The position numbers were made by a program, and so were the translations under genes. Under the pieces are notes generated by a model, which saw only the letters and a list, made by a program, of their open reading frames with translations, did no database searches and had not been told where the DNA came from. This document shows, piece by piece, positions 27,135-35,978 of a DNA stretch of 64,000 nt (position 1 is its first letter; each line of letters begins with the position of its first letter). This stretch comes from JAJDYQ01 sp965214035 (GTDB taxonomy: Bacteria; Pseudomonadota; Gammaproteobacteria; JAJDYQ01): the NCBI GenBank assembly GCA_965214035.1, contig OZ243932.1, positions 1,860,001 to 1,924,000 on the forward strand. The letters are read 5' to 3'.

Positions 27135-28334
27135 ATGGCTTTTTTTAGCACTTATTTGAATCGGCTTCCCGAACCGGATACCGAAGCCAGTCGGCATGGC
27201 GACCGGGTGTTTGCTTCGCTTGAGCAAAAGATTGACAGTGCCGGCGGTTTCATCAGCTTTGCCGAGTATATGCAGCATGTGCTTCATGCGCCGGGCCTGG
27301 GCTATTACAGCACCGGCAGAGAAAAACTGGGTTCGGCGGGTGATTTTATTACAGCACCGACGATTAGCCCGCTGTTTGGCCAGACGCTGGGGCAGCACTT
27401 CCTTTCCGCATTACCGGACAAAGGTTCTATCCTGGAGTTGGGCGCAGGTCTGGGAACAATGGCGGCCGATATCCTGCTACACCTTCAAAAACACCGGGCA
27501 TTACCTGATGCCTATTTTATCCTTGAGCCATCTGCCGACCTGCAGGTTCGTCAAAAGCAATATCTTGCACAACACCTGCCCCCCGGTATTGTGGACAGGG
27601 TTGACTGGCTGGACCACCTTCCCGACGAACACAGCTTTACCGGAATCATAATTGCCAATGAGGTCATGGATGCCATGCCGGTGGAGCATTTCCAGATTCA
27701 AGGAAGCTCAATCCACCAGTTGGGTATTGGTATGGAGGCATCACGACTCCACTGGAAATCCCGCGCTGCCCCCACAGAGCTGGCGGCACGCATTGAAGCT
27801 GACCTGCCACTGGCGGTTACAGACTATCCGGATGGCTATAAATCGGAGATCAATCTGCTGCTGCCTGACTGGATAAAGGCATTGTCCTCCAGCCTTGCCA
27901 GAGGTGGGCTATTGCTGATTGATTATGGCTACGAACGTGAAATGTACTACCGACCCGACCGGACACGAGGCAGCCTGAGGGCCTATTACCGGCACCATGA
28001 TGTGGATGATGTATTGCTGTACCCAGGATTGGCGGATGTGACTGCCTGGGTTAATTTCACAGCCGTAGCCGAATCGGCATTTGCAGCCGGACTGCGGGTA
28101 TCAGGCTATACCACCCAGGCAAATTTTCTGCTTGAGAACGGCCTGCTGGACTTGATGCAACCGGAGGTCGCCAACGATGACGGGCAAATTGACCCCGGCT
28201 ATCTGGCTTCGGCTGAGGCCGTTAAAATACTGCTTGAACCAGCAGAAATGGGAGAAACGATAAAGGTTATATGCCTGACCAGAAACAGCGAACCGGGCCC
28301 GGGATTCGAACATGACATGCGTCATAATCTTTAA
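27135..28334 (+). CDS. MidA/NDUFAF7-family SAM-dependent methyltransferase
   Basis: A 399-residue protein of the COG1565 family. The N-terminal MidA signature ISFAEYMQHVLHAPGLGYY is at about residue 36, followed by SAGDFITAPTISPLFG. The Rossmann SAM site reads ILELGAGLGTMAADIL. The family's NEVMDAMPVEHF motif is near residue 171, and LLIDYGYE near 257. The mitochondrial relative methylates an arginine of complex I subunit NDUFS2; the bacterial substrate is not established. It marks the left flank of the integron. Confidence 0.88.
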   Translation: MAFFSTYLNRLPEPDTEASRHGDRVFASLEQKIDSAGGFISFAEYMQHVLHAPGLGYYSTGREKLGSAGDFITAPTISPLFGQTLGQHFLSALPDKGSILELGAGLGTMAADILLHLQKHRALPDAYFILEPSADLQVRQKQYLAQHLPPGIVDRVDWLDHLPDEHSFTGIIIANEVMDAMPVEHFQIQGSSIHQLGIGMEASRLHWKSRAAPTELAARIEADLPLAVTDYPDGYKSEINLLLPDWIKALSSSLARGGLLLIDYGYEREMYYRPDRTRGSLRAYYRHHDVDDVLLYPGLADVTAWVNFTAVAESAFAAGLRVSGYTTQANFLLENGLLDLMQPEVANDDGQIDPGYLASAEAVKILLEPAEMGETIKVICLTRNSEPGPGFEHDMRHNL

Positions 28335-28421
28335 GTATCGTGGTTATACTCCCATCTCGTTATTCCTTAATATCACAACAAGAATACTCATCATCCCTGC
28401 TAAAAAATAAAATTTCGATCC

Positions 28422-28808
28422 TCACTTTAAAACAATGTAATCAAACTGCATATCGATATCGGGAAAATATCTTTGTAGCTTATTAATAACAAAATCGTGA
28501 TCCTCGGGGTCTAGTAGAGAAGGGCAAAACGACACATCTTTATATTTACTACTCCAAATGGACTGCGCCTTCTGTAAATTTTGGTCTAATGCCCTGGTGA
28601 TTTCCAAACCGATTTGGCGCCGGTCATCAATTAAAATGTAATCTGGAGATTCTGATTTTTTTATTTCAATATTGTTTGTCTCAATATTCAAGTGCTGAGA
28701 GCAATTCTTAATAAACAGCTCTCTCAAATGTTCTTCAATTTTGTCTATTGCATAATAGTCCGCGCAATAAAAGCCTTTAATTCTATAGCCTGTAAGCTGA
28801 TATGGCAT
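28422..28808 (-). CDS. Unknown cassette-type protein, possible PD-(D/E)XK fold
   Basis: A 128-residue protein I cannot name. The central segment SPDYILIDDRRQIGLEITRA has the order of a PD-(D/E)XK nuclease site (Pro-Asp, then Glu-x-Thr), but Thr replaces the usual Lys, so activity is doubtful. It is on the - strand like the integron cassettes and lies beyond the most distal attC, between it and midA. No attC was found on its own 3' side (28335-28421), so it may be the last, truncated cassette. Confidence 0.5.
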   Translation of the reverse strand: MPYQLTGYRIKGFYCADYYAIDKIEEHLRELFIKNCSQHLNIETNNIEIKKSESPDYILIDDRRQIGLEITRALDQNLQKAQSIWSSKYKDVSFCPSLLDPEDHDFVINKLQRYFPDIDMQFDYIVLK

Positions 28809-28857
28809 TCACCACAACCATATTTCTTATTTTTATGCCTGCCTTTAGTCTCTTTTA

Positions 28858-28955
28858 CGCTAACGAACTGCATAAGTAGCGTGGGCCTTGCCACATCCAT
28901 GTCGAACGCACTGTCAGCGGAACCTTTGCGCAATACGCTCAAACCAGTGTTGCGC
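28858..28955 (-). repeat. attC-like site of the aldo/keto reductase cassette
   Basis: Read on the - strand, a GCGCAAC-type inverse core (28949-28955) and a GTTAGCG core (28858-28864) enclose about 98 bases. The ends pair imperfectly (CAACACTG with CAGTTCGTT). The cores deviate from RYYYAAC/GTTRRRY, so this is a weaker call than the sites to its right. The reductase stop codon falls inside it. Confidence 0.45.
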
Positions 28956-29904
28956 TCTTGAAGGCTCCCATCGGTGCGATTGAATCGAGCGCTTGCAGAA
29001 TCTCAAGGCTCAATGGCATATCAAGAGAGGTAAGATTTTCCTCGATACGAGAAATTTTGCGACTCCCTGGAATCGGAATAATATCTTCGCCCTGTGCAAT
29101 TAACCATGCAAGAGCCAGTTGCGCTGGTGTCATGCCCAGCTCCGAAGCAATGTTTTTGATGCCTTCGAGGCGCTCCAGATTGCTGCTGAAATTCTCACCC
29201 TGCATTTTGGGGTTGTGATTACGAAAGTCGTTAGCGCCAAGCTCCTTAATGGTGCCGGTTAGAAAGCCGGCACCGAGTGGCGACCAACACACAAGTACAG
29301 CTCCAATACTCCTGACAGCAGGTAAAATGTCGGCCTCAGCCTCACGGCGAAACAGTGAGTACTCATATTGAACTGCTGAAACAGGATGCACCCGATTTGC
29401 CTCAAGGATTTCATTTGCTTTCACATTAGAAAGACCGATTGCCTTCACCTTGCCCTCTCGGACCGCTTTCGCCATTGCCGAGACCGTCTCTTCAAACGGT
29501 GTTTCAGGGTCCAGGTAATGGGCGTAAAGCAGATCAATTCGTTCGATCCCAAGGCGTTTGAGACTATTGTCAATCGCACGCTTCACGTAATCCTTCCTGC
29601 CGTTTATTGTCAAGGGAAACCCCTAACCGGTGTCTAGTCGGCTCCCCGATTGACCTTCCTCGAATACGATTCCAAATTTGGTTGCAACAAAAGCACTTTT
29701 CCCTGCTTGCTTAATAGCCTGCCGGATCAGTTCCTCGTTGTGACCTGCACCATAGGCATCGGCTGAATCGATCATCATATTTTGATCGATCACATGCACC
29801 AGAGTTTCTACAGCCACATGGTTATCACTCCGACCATAGTAATCCTCCAGCACCATTGCACCATAACCGATTTGTTTCACTGGCTGTGAGTTGACACTGA
29901 ACAT
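28939..29904 (-). pseudogene. Aldo/keto reductase with one in-frame stop
   Basis: A single frame of 322 codons interrupted once by TAG at 29623-29625. The first part starts MFSVNSQPVKQIGYGAMVLE and keeps the catalytic-type SADAYGAG and VATKFG. The second part starts after the stop with GFPLTINGRKDYVKRAIDNS and carries AHYLDPETPFEETV, AIGLSNVKA and PIPGSRKI. Relatives have RLDTGWG at the break, so TGG to TAG (Trp to stop) is the simplest explanation. The product would have been an NADPH-dependent AKR of the plant auxin-induced-like group. A cassette gene, ending in an attC-like site. Confidence 0.8.
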
Positions 29905-29951
29905 GATGACTCCCTGTTATTGATAATCTCGATTTTCTCGACTCATGTTAA

Positions 29952-30025
29952 AACTAACGACCAGACTCACCAGCAGCAATGGAGTTCAGCAGAGTTGCCG
30001 TCTGATGCAGTACCTTATTGTATGC
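29952..30025 (-). repeat. attC site of the restriction-modification cassette
   Basis: Read on the - strand it starts GCATACAA (degenerate inverse core) and ends with the core CTGGTCGTTAGTT. Its interior (GACGGCA, CTCCATTG, TGGTCGTTA) is shared in order and spacing with the attC at 32841-32912, showing that the two are homologous. It follows the stop of the restriction gene at 30036 by 10 bases. Confidence 0.65.
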
Positions 30026-30035
30026 TTTTTTTGTT

Positions 30036-30995
30036 TCACAGCTTGATTAACCAGTCGCATAATGAAACAACTTGCTCTTCATTTGTTAAGTTTGCTCCAT
30101 TTGAAAGAGTGCCATCATTTAATTGCTGATATATCTCTTTCGCCATAGCATTTTCAATCGCCGCACCAACAAAAAATGTTTCAGGCTTACAGCCTTCCAC
30201 AGAAAATGCTGCTCTAATCCTATGCAGTGCCGAGTTTGCGGTTTTCCAGTGCTCGTCTGCTCCCGCAGGATCAATTTCACCCTTTAGTTCTCCCAAAGCA
30301 AGATATTTCTCTGGATTATAGTATGCTGAATCCTTATTTCCACCGAAAATAATTTCATCAGGCGAGCAGTCAAACAGACAAAGATCCACATTCTTTTCAA
30401 CCGTTGTTACAGTTAAATTGTAAATCAGAGTGTGTTTCTTTTTATTAGTGACCCAGTGCAGGCCTTTAACCTGCTTCTCAATTTCAGGCTCAGAGCTGGA
30501 GGACACCCATTTCCTTTTATTTGAATCAAGGTATTCAAAACTTGTTCCGCTTATGGAACAGGTGGACACGAAAATTCTTGCAAATCTCCATTCACCTAAT
30601 GATCCAGCCAGATTTCTCATGCTGCCGCCCAATGAATCACCTCTGGTAAGCAAGAAACGATAAACCAGCTCATCAATAAATGACTGACCAGAAGGTTCCA
30701 GAAAATTTTCGATTAAACCCTTTATTGCCTCTTGTTTATCCTCTTCTCGCAAATGGTTTTTCGCCTTGTCAGAAATCCCTGATGCTGTAAGTAATGAATT
30801 TTTGATTTCACGTACTTTTAACAAATCTTTTGGCATTTTTGCTTGTGACGCATAAATCTTGAGTGCCTTGGCTTCTTCAATAAACGGAGTTGCTTTCCTG
30901 TTCTTTTCTAATGCTAACGAAATAAACCCTGCCCGTGTTTCCTCATAAGGAGTTATCAGGCTTTTATATGATTTTAAGTGGCTGTTAAATGGCAT
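30036..30995 (-). CDS. Type II restriction endonuclease, BsoBI/AvaI-like
   Basis: A 319-residue nuclease. Residues 231-250 hold YLALGELKG then IDPAGADEHW, giving Glu236-x-Lys238 and His249. BsoBI has Glu240, Lys242 and His253 with the same spacing, and Asp204 here fits its Asp212. The segment TRGDSLGGSMRNLAG (residues 117-131) is a second family-like motif. BsoBI and AvaI cut CYCGRG, so that is the first specificity to test; I infer it from motif recall, not a search. It follows the methyltransferase by three bases within one cassette. No frameshift or stop is seen, so the gene looks intact. Confidence 0.75.
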   Translation of the reverse strand: MPFNSHLKSYKSLITPYEETRAGFISLALEKNRKATPFIEEAKALKIYASQAKMPKDLLKVREIKNSLLTASGISDKAKNHLREEDKQEAIKGLIENFLEPSGQSFIDELVYRFLLTRGDSLGGSMRNLAGSLGEWRFARIFVSTCSISGTSFEYLDSNKRKWVSSSSEPEIEKQVKGLHWVTNKKKHTLIYNLTVTTVEKNVDLCLFDCSPDEIIFGGNKDSAYYNPEKYLALGELKGEIDPAGADEHWKTANSALHRIRAAFSVEGCKPETFFVGAAIENAMAKEIYQQLNDGTLSNGANLTNEEQVVSLCDWLIKL

Positions 30996-30998
30996 TTA

Positions 30999-32330
30999 TT
31001 ACCCCTTTTTCCATACATACACACACTTCCTTAAAGAGGCCCGCCCATGCCTGCCCATTTGTTGAGAACTATTGCCTTTACCTTGAGGCAGGACAAGGAT
31101 ATTGACTACTTGAAAATCGATTGTTTCAGCTATTTTTGAAAGCATTGTATCCACAGATATTGCTGCACCAGCATATCGAACATTGTCATTGACCATAAAC
31201 ATTAAGCCGCCACTGTTTAAAACTCGATAGCATTCCTGGATGATATAACCCATTTCATAGAAATAACCTCTGACCATACGAGCGATTCCACTATTATTAA
31301 GTTCTTTTTGGCCCTTCTTATAGTCTAAATAATTCAATATCTTCTGCAATAAAGGCAAATTGTCACAAATGTCTATGGCTGTCTGCCAATTATGGTTAAA
31401 ACAGATAAGCTCCTTTGATTTATTTTCTACCGTGCAACTTAACATTGCCTGTCGCAAGCCAAACAACTCATTTTCATTGATTCCCAGTATGGCATGTTCA
31501 AGCGCATAGGTGCGTGTATAGTCGTAACGATTACAGTAAGGAGGAGAGGTCATTATTCCTGAATAAGCACAATCTTTTAAGGTCGGCAGAATATCCAAAC
31601 ATGAACCTTTTGATAAATTAATTTCTCCGGCTCTTATATTCCTCCGCAAATCTGAGAACAGATCCTCTTTGCCACTACCATGATCCATATCATTTTTTAT
31701 TTCATTCAGCTTTTTTAGAATAGCCTCATCGAATGAAGAAATCCGTCTTTTATCAAAAGCGTTTTTACTATTCTTGCGCTCGGCTCTGTAATCCCATCGA
31801 AGATACTGCCCGTCTTTTCTTGTATAGCCAATGGACTCAAGCACACATAACAGAGCAAATAGTAATATATCCTTTATTTTGAGGAGTTCATGTTCCAGTT
31901 CGTTTAGATATCGGCCTATTTTTTCATGTGTCTCTGAAGAATATGCTCCATCAGTGATGCGAAGTACTTCAAAATTTTTAATTTCGCCTTTAGTACTCCA
32001 GGGTTTCTGAAGCAGCCATTTTTCTAATCCATCAATAATATTTTGTTTATTCGCACCTCTGGCAAGGATATTTGCACTGATGATTTTTTGCCCAACGGGT
32101 AAGACCTCAATTCCCTCGGAGTCATAGCCCAATGAGGAAGATGCGAATAAGGCCGTACCTGCACCGGCGAAAGGATCAAGTATCTTACCGTGAATGACAT
32201 GATATCTACAAAAAAGATATTCCACCAAATCTGCGGAAAAAGCCTCTTTATATTTATACCACCTATAGTATGTGCGGGCTTTATTGGCCTGAAAACTAAC
32301 CAGCTTTCTGGTCAGAGCATCATCAACCAC
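30999..32330 (-). CDS. DNA methyltransferase of the BsoBI/AvaI-like system
   Basis: A 443-residue amino-methyltransferase with the SAM motif DPFAGAGTALF (about residue 52) and catalytic TSPPYCNRYDY (about residue 265), then a target region and the motif CYRVLNSGGLMFMVND. TSPPY is typical of N4-cytosine methylases, as expected for protection of CYCGRG. The annotated start is a GTG. The same frame stays open for about 46 codons upstream, to about 32469, and its residues there (DELDSLLTQYFSDAFV) look coding but contain no ATG. The true start may be non-canonical or lost at the cassette boundary. Confidence 0.8.
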   Translation of the reverse strand: MVDDALTRKLVSFQANKARTYYRWYKYKEAFSADLVEYLFCRYHVIHGKILDPFAGAGTALFASSSLGYDSEGIEVLPVGQKIISANILARGANKQNIIDGLEKWLLQKPWSTKGEIKNFEVLRITDGAYSSETHEKIGRYLNELEHELLKIKDILLFALLCVLESIGYTRKDGQYLRWDYRAERKNSKNAFDKRRISSFDEAILKKLNEIKNDMDHGSGKEDLFSDLRRNIRAGEINLSKGSCLDILPTLKDCAYSGIMTSPPYCNRYDYTRTYALEHAILGINENELFGLRQAMLSCTVENKSKELICFNHNWQTAIDICDNLPLLQKILNYLDYKKGQKELNNSGIARMVRGYFYEMGYIIQECYRVLNSGGLMFMVNDNVRYAGAAISVDTMLSKIAETIDFQVVNILVLPQGKGNSSQQMGRHGRASLRKCVYVWKKG

Positions 32331-32453
32331 AAAGGCATCAGAGAAATATTGAGTTAATAAACTGTCCAGCTCGTCTATTTCCCTTAAAAAATTTTCATCT
32401 CTTGAAACTTGGGCCTTATGATTTTTTTCTTCGATTAATTCGATTTGTATTTT

Positions 32454-32516
32454 GCAAACATCCCTTTCGAGTTAAGATTTATGTGCTCCGGCGCAGAGTT
32501 ATTTGGCCTGTTATGT
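32454..32516 (-). repeat. Partial attC site of the cupin cassette
   Basis: The inverse core ACATAAC (complement of 32510-32516) is clear and contains the cupin stop codon TAA, the usual arrangement in cassettes. The opposite core is not clear; TGCAAAC near 32453-32459 or TTAACTC near 32469 could be what is left. Its inner end overlaps the upstream extension of the methyltransferase frame. Confidence 0.45.
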
Positions 32517-32825
32517 GCTGACACTAAACCAGAATTCAATTTCATCCGTTTCAACCTCAAACCGTGCGGCATGCTCTACATTGTCAGGTACGTGATACCA
32601 TTGACCCACACCTATACGTTGAGTTTCATCATTCATTGTAAGTATCAGCTCGCCTTTTGTGATGACACCATGATTCTCTGTATCATGTGTATGAGGCGGG
32701 ATTTCTGTTCCCGCTGGATAAGATGCAAAAAGCACATCACTATCTTTGGCTTCCAGTTTATATGCGTCAAAACGACCATCATATAGCGGAAGTTGTTTTA
32801 TTTTGTCAGGGTAATTTCCAGACAT
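32511..32825 (-). CDS. Small cupin-domain protein
   Basis: A 104-residue single-domain cupin. The first metal motif reads GTEIPPHTHDTENHGVITKG, with two His and a Glu, and the second motif is VPDNVEHAARF. The tail ends EIEFWFSVST. Such proteins bind a metal in a small beta-barrel; function ranges from sugar isomerase to sensor, and nothing here decides it. The stop codon lies in the attC inverse core. It appears intact and fills one cassette of the - strand array. Confidence 0.75.
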   Translation of the reverse strand: MSGNYPDKIKQLPLYDGRFDAYKLEAKDSDVLFASYPAGTEIPPHTHDTENHGVITKGELILTMNDETQRIGVGQWYHVPDNVEHAARFEVETDEIEFWFSVST

Positions 32826-32840
32826 TCTTTTCTCCTTATG

Positions 32841-32912
32841 AAATAACGACCAGGCCCACTAGCATCAATGGAGCACAGCGCAACTGCCGTCCGGTACAGC
32901 GCATTGTTAGAG
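32841..32912 (-). repeat. attC site (32841-32912)
   Basis: On the - strand it runs from the inverse core CTCTAAC (32906-32912) to the core GTTATTT (32841-32847), 72 bases. It is homologous along its length to the site at 29952-30025. It closes the cassette holding the broken gene at 32907-33359, whose stop overlaps the inverse core. Confidence 0.7.
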
Positions 32913-33359
32913 CTGACTCGATGACATACAGAATTTTAGCCCATGTTCTCCTCCGATACGCCCAGAGAGTAAAACGAGTAATTCTCTGACAGGCTGCTGC
33001 ATCAATCCAACGCCCCGTTTTGAATTCGATGGCGACCCGATGCCCTTTATTTCTCTATTCCCAAAGCCGATTGAATTTCGAGGCATCTCGTTTGTAGTTC
33101 GGATACCAATGCGGGACGAATTTGATTTCGATGACACTGAGGATAGTGCTGTCTTTGCAAAGGACAAGGTCAGACTTTAACTCGTAGCCTCCCCGTTGAT
33201 TGAGGAGCAAACCTGATTCGACGAAGGGCTTAACGTCGGGCAGCTGATCACGTATGGCCCGGTATAGGCAGGCTTGCAGACATCGCTCAGAGTTTATGAA
33301 ATCTATTGGTAATCTCCCTCCACTTTCTTCCAGGCCGTGTGCAGCTTTGAATAGTTCAT
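32907..33359 (-). pseudogene. Broken PD-(D/E)XK-type nuclease-like cassette gene
   Basis: Starts at the ATG complementary to 33357-33359 with MNYSKLHTAWKKVEG. A one-base shift in the run GTGGAGGGAGA (about 33310) moves to a frame reading RLPIDFINSERCLQACLYRA, then YELKSDLVLCKDSTILSVIE and IKFVPHWYPNYKRDA. That frame stops at FNRLWE; a further shift continues as VAIEFKTGRWIDAAACQRIT to ILYVIESAL at the attC. The SDLVL...EIKF pattern is that of a PD-(D/E)XK nuclease. At least two lesions, so it is dead. Confidence 0.6.
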
Positions 33360-33375
33360 GGCATGGACCCCATAG

Positions 33376-33431
33376 CTCTAACTATTAAACCCAGCGGCGG
33401 TGTAACCATCTTCTAGAGCTCCGGGTTATGT
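33376..33431 (-). repeat. attC site (33376-33431)
   Basis: A short 56-base site: inverse core ACATAAC (complement of 33425-33431) and core GTTAGAG (33376-33382), with pairing flanks (AACCC with GGGTTT, CGGAGCTC with GAGCT). The upstream gene's TAA stop lies in the inverse core. Confidence 0.7.
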
Positions 33432-34006
33432 GCCAGGATTAGCCTCGATCCAGGTGTACCTGCGGCCATCCCTCAGTTCCTTCCATCGTATGACGTACTT
33501 GCCTTCAATCACTACCTCCTGATCCTTCGCTCCAGTTGGTTTTACGATCTTTCCATGCAACGGTTCGCCACCTCGAAAGTACTTATAGATTCCGTTAGCA
33601 CTTCCGGAATGGAAAGGACGCTGTTCAACGACCGCAAGGAAGAGGCAGCTTGAGAAGCCCGCCACCTTGAGCTCTTCCAAGAACGCGATGTCTTTGCAAA
33701 AACTGAACATCTGCTCCGAGCACTGACCTGCTCTCGGATACTTGAGCTCAACCGCCAACCGTAGCTGATTCCGAGGCGTGTCAAAGCACGTAACATCAAT
33801 CTCTCTTTTCACAAACGACGGGTGTGAAAACCGAAAATAGGACACATTCCTTTCGAACTGAACCAGCTTTGCCACATTTTTTCTCGAAGAAATATTCCGA
33901 ATTCGTGCTGAAGACTGAATTCGTTGTAGATTTCGATATGGCCATCGTTCAGTCGCTGGGCGAACTCCCCGATCAGTGCTTCAGGCTTTACGGAGGCCGT
34001 CATCAT
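33426..34006 (-). pseudogene. Frameshifted nuclease-like cassette gene
   Basis: The N-terminal part (MTASVKPEALIGEFAQRLND, then EIYNEFSLQHEFGIFLREK) is in one frame and the rest (VAKLVQFERNVSYFRFSHPS onward) in another. The break lies at the six-A run near 33880; one extra A would restore the frame. The second part has EIDVTCFDTP and LAVELKYPRAGQ, again a PD-(D/E)XK-like order (Asp, then Glu-x-Lys). The frame upstream of 34006 runs into the neighbouring attC and is excluded. A sequencing error in the homopolymer is possible. Confidence 0.65.
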
Positions 34007-34028
34007 GGTTGGGCGAGGCAGTGGTAGC

Positions 34029-34094
34029 ACATAACGCTTCATTCAGGTGCGCCGCAGGGTTCCGCAGGCATCACCTGGAATGACTTGTTATGCG
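34029..34094 (-). repeat. attC site (34029-34094)
   Basis: A textbook 66-base attC: inverse core GCATAAC (complement of 34088-34094), core GTTATGT (34029-34035), and inner arms CATTCCAGGTG and CACCTGAATG that pair with unpaired bases in between. The acetyltransferase stop TAA is inside the inverse core. A remnant at 46470-46516 resembles it. Confidence 0.85.
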
Positions 34095-34540
34095 TCTGGG
34101 ACTTTTTGGGTGTAATGATCGAATGCTGTAATTTTTGTATAGCCTTCTGCCTCGTAGAGACTTTTGGCTTTTAAGTTGTCAACTGCTGTTGCCAACTTAA
34201 CTGTTGTGGCTTTTGTAGATTTTGCGTAGCTTTGAACATGCTGAAGTAATGATTTTGCTATGCCCTGCTTTCTTGAATTTTCAGTTACGTACAGATCGTT
34301 GAGCAACCAAATACTTCTCATTGCCACTGAAGAAAATGAAGGATAAAGCTGTACGAACCCTAATGTTTCATTTGCTTCTGATTGAGCAAGAAAAATAACT
34401 GAGTCATTTTTAGTCAGTCTCTGCTCAATAAATTTGTGAGCTTTTTCTAAGTCAGACTCTTGCCCATTAAACTGACGATATAAATCGAAGAGATATGAAA
34501 CGCTATTTATTTCTTCTTTTGTCGCTTCGATGATTTTCAT
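34088..34540 (-). CDS. GNAT-family N-acetyltransferase
   Basis: A 150-residue GNAT protein: the acetyl-CoA-binding segment LLNDLYVTENSRKQGIAKSL holds the Q/RxxGxG/A-type loop, followed by VKLATAVDNLKAKSLYEAEG and YTKI. The fold covers the whole length with no extra domains. These enzymes acetylate small molecules, peptides or toxins; the substrate is not readable. The gene is intact, sits in its own cassette between two clear attC sites, and its stop codon is in the attC inverse core. Confidence 0.85.
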   Translation of the reverse strand: MKIIEATKEEINSVSYLFDLYRQFNGQESDLEKAHKFIEQRLTKNDSVIFLAQSEANETLGFVQLYPSFSSVAMRSIWLLNDLYVTENSRKQGIAKSLLQHVQSYAKSTKATTVKLATAVDNLKAKSLYEAEGYTKITAFDHYTQKVPDA

Positions 34541-34561
34541 AGAACTTTCAATTTTCTTGAC

Positions 34562-34660
34562 GCATAACGCGGTGCTAAGCGGCGCCCAGCGGCGAAGCCG
34601 CGGTTTGGGCGTCCGGCGGAGGGCCGTAGGCCCGGAGCAAACTTGAGCACCTTGTTATGT
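34562..34660 (-). repeat. attC site (34562-34660)
   Basis: A 99-base attC: inverse core ACATAAC (complement of 34654-34660), core GTTATGC (34562-34568), with the complementary arms AAGGTGCTCAAG and TAGCACCGCG and a GC-rich interior. It closes the cassette with the broken ATPase. Some frames read through it; these are not taken as genes. Confidence 0.85.
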
Positions 34661-34667
34661 GACGTAT

Positions 34668-35931
34668 TCAATCGATTGGCACCACGAGAATACCAAGCGT
34701 ACCACAAAACAAACCCAAGATGTAGAGTGCCAACCACCAGCGAGAATTGAATTTCTCCCAAGAGTTCTTCCCTTTCCATGATTGAATCTCCCATCCTGCG
34801 CGACCGATCACTCCCCAAGCTACCATAAGAATAACTTTTCTTGATAGTACGAACTCTAGAATATTATTGTCTGGAGCCTTCATGAAAAATTTTGAAGTTG
34901 AGGATGATAGTTCATTTAGCTTAAGCGGCTTATCACTGTTGCTATTTAGAAGTATAGACTTTCTTAAATCTAATCGAGTACTTATTAAACTACTGTGAGT
35001 TGCGATAATTATTTGATTTTGATGGGACTCTGATATTTTTGAAATAAGCCTTTTCATGTTGCTGTGGCTCAGATGATTTTCAGGTTCCTCTAAAAGGAGG
35101 GTATCTAACGTATTATTTTCAGCGTTACGATTCAGAGCGAATTCAGTTTTTATGAAGCACTGCTGCCCTTGTCCTTTAGCATCTATCGGAATATCACCTT
35201 GAGTCAGAGTGATGTCAGCTTCCAGATTGTATTTTGACCCTGAGCGTATGGCCAGCTCGTAACTGCCTAATCCAGCATTAATATCTTTGAGTTTATTCTC
35301 TTTGAATTGTATTTTTTGTAACCGATATTCGTTGCTCAGGCTTACTCTATTTGCATGATCTACAATGGAATCATAGACTGTTCTTATGTATTCGTTGTTT
35401 GCATGCTCGCTATTAATTTTTGAGCTATCTATTGTTAGACACCTAAGGAATCGGCGATAACCGGAATATGTCTCACCATTAAAAGTAATGAATTTAACAA
35501 TATAAAATTCAAATGGAAAATTTCCGTTATCTAATGCTAAGACCTGATTAATTTCATTGATTAGCTCTTCATTAGGAATGACAAATCATATGCAGCCCGC
35601 TAGCATTGATATTTTTCGAATTGTGTTTTCCGTAAATATCGGGATTTGTTTCATCACTCAAATAAGCTTCGACATGAACTTCAGGTAAGTTCTCAAAAGT
35701 CTTTTCACCCGCTGAAAATTCAGTTATCGATCCCTTATTAAGAATGGACTCAATACCTGTAGTCTCAACTTTATGCCTGCTTCCGCTGGAAAGCAGTTCG
35801 ATTGCTTGTAATATTGAGCTTTTGCCGGCTTCATTATCTCCAATGATAGTATTAATCTTCGAATCAAATTCGACTTCAAATTCTTTGAATCTTTTATAGT
35901 TAATGAGCTTTAGTTGTTTTATGTGTTGCAT
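34668..35931 (-). pseudogene. OLD-like AAA ATPase, frameshifted, C-terminus replaced
   Basis: Starts MQHIKQLKLINYKRFKEFEV with Walker A IIGDNEAGKSSILQAI. A frameshift near 35575-35585 separates this from the middle (PNEELINEINQVLALDNGNF), which leads to the signature/Walker B LLLEEPENHLSHSN and IIIATHSSLISTRL. After EFVLSRKVIL, where OLD nucleases go on to the TOPRIM domain with VEGDAE, the sequence switches to VAWGVIGRAGWEIQSWKGKN and a TM helix WWLALYILGLFCGTLGILVV. So the TOPRIM nuclease is missing and a small membrane ORF is joined on. Probably a former anti-phage-type ATPase, now dead. Confidence 0.7.
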
Positions 35932-35978
35932 GCTTTCCTTTTCCAGTTCTGTGGAAATGCTAGTAGATTAAGTTGAGC

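Noticed and set aside
28335..28421. attC site closing the most distal cassette
   Set aside because: CGTTATT and ATCACAAC occur here, but no pairing arms or correctly placed cores could be found.
34537..34818. 93-codon - strand frame spanning the attC at 34562-34660
   Set aside because: Its C-terminal third is attC sequence, and the overlapping ATPase tail frame is the better coding choice.
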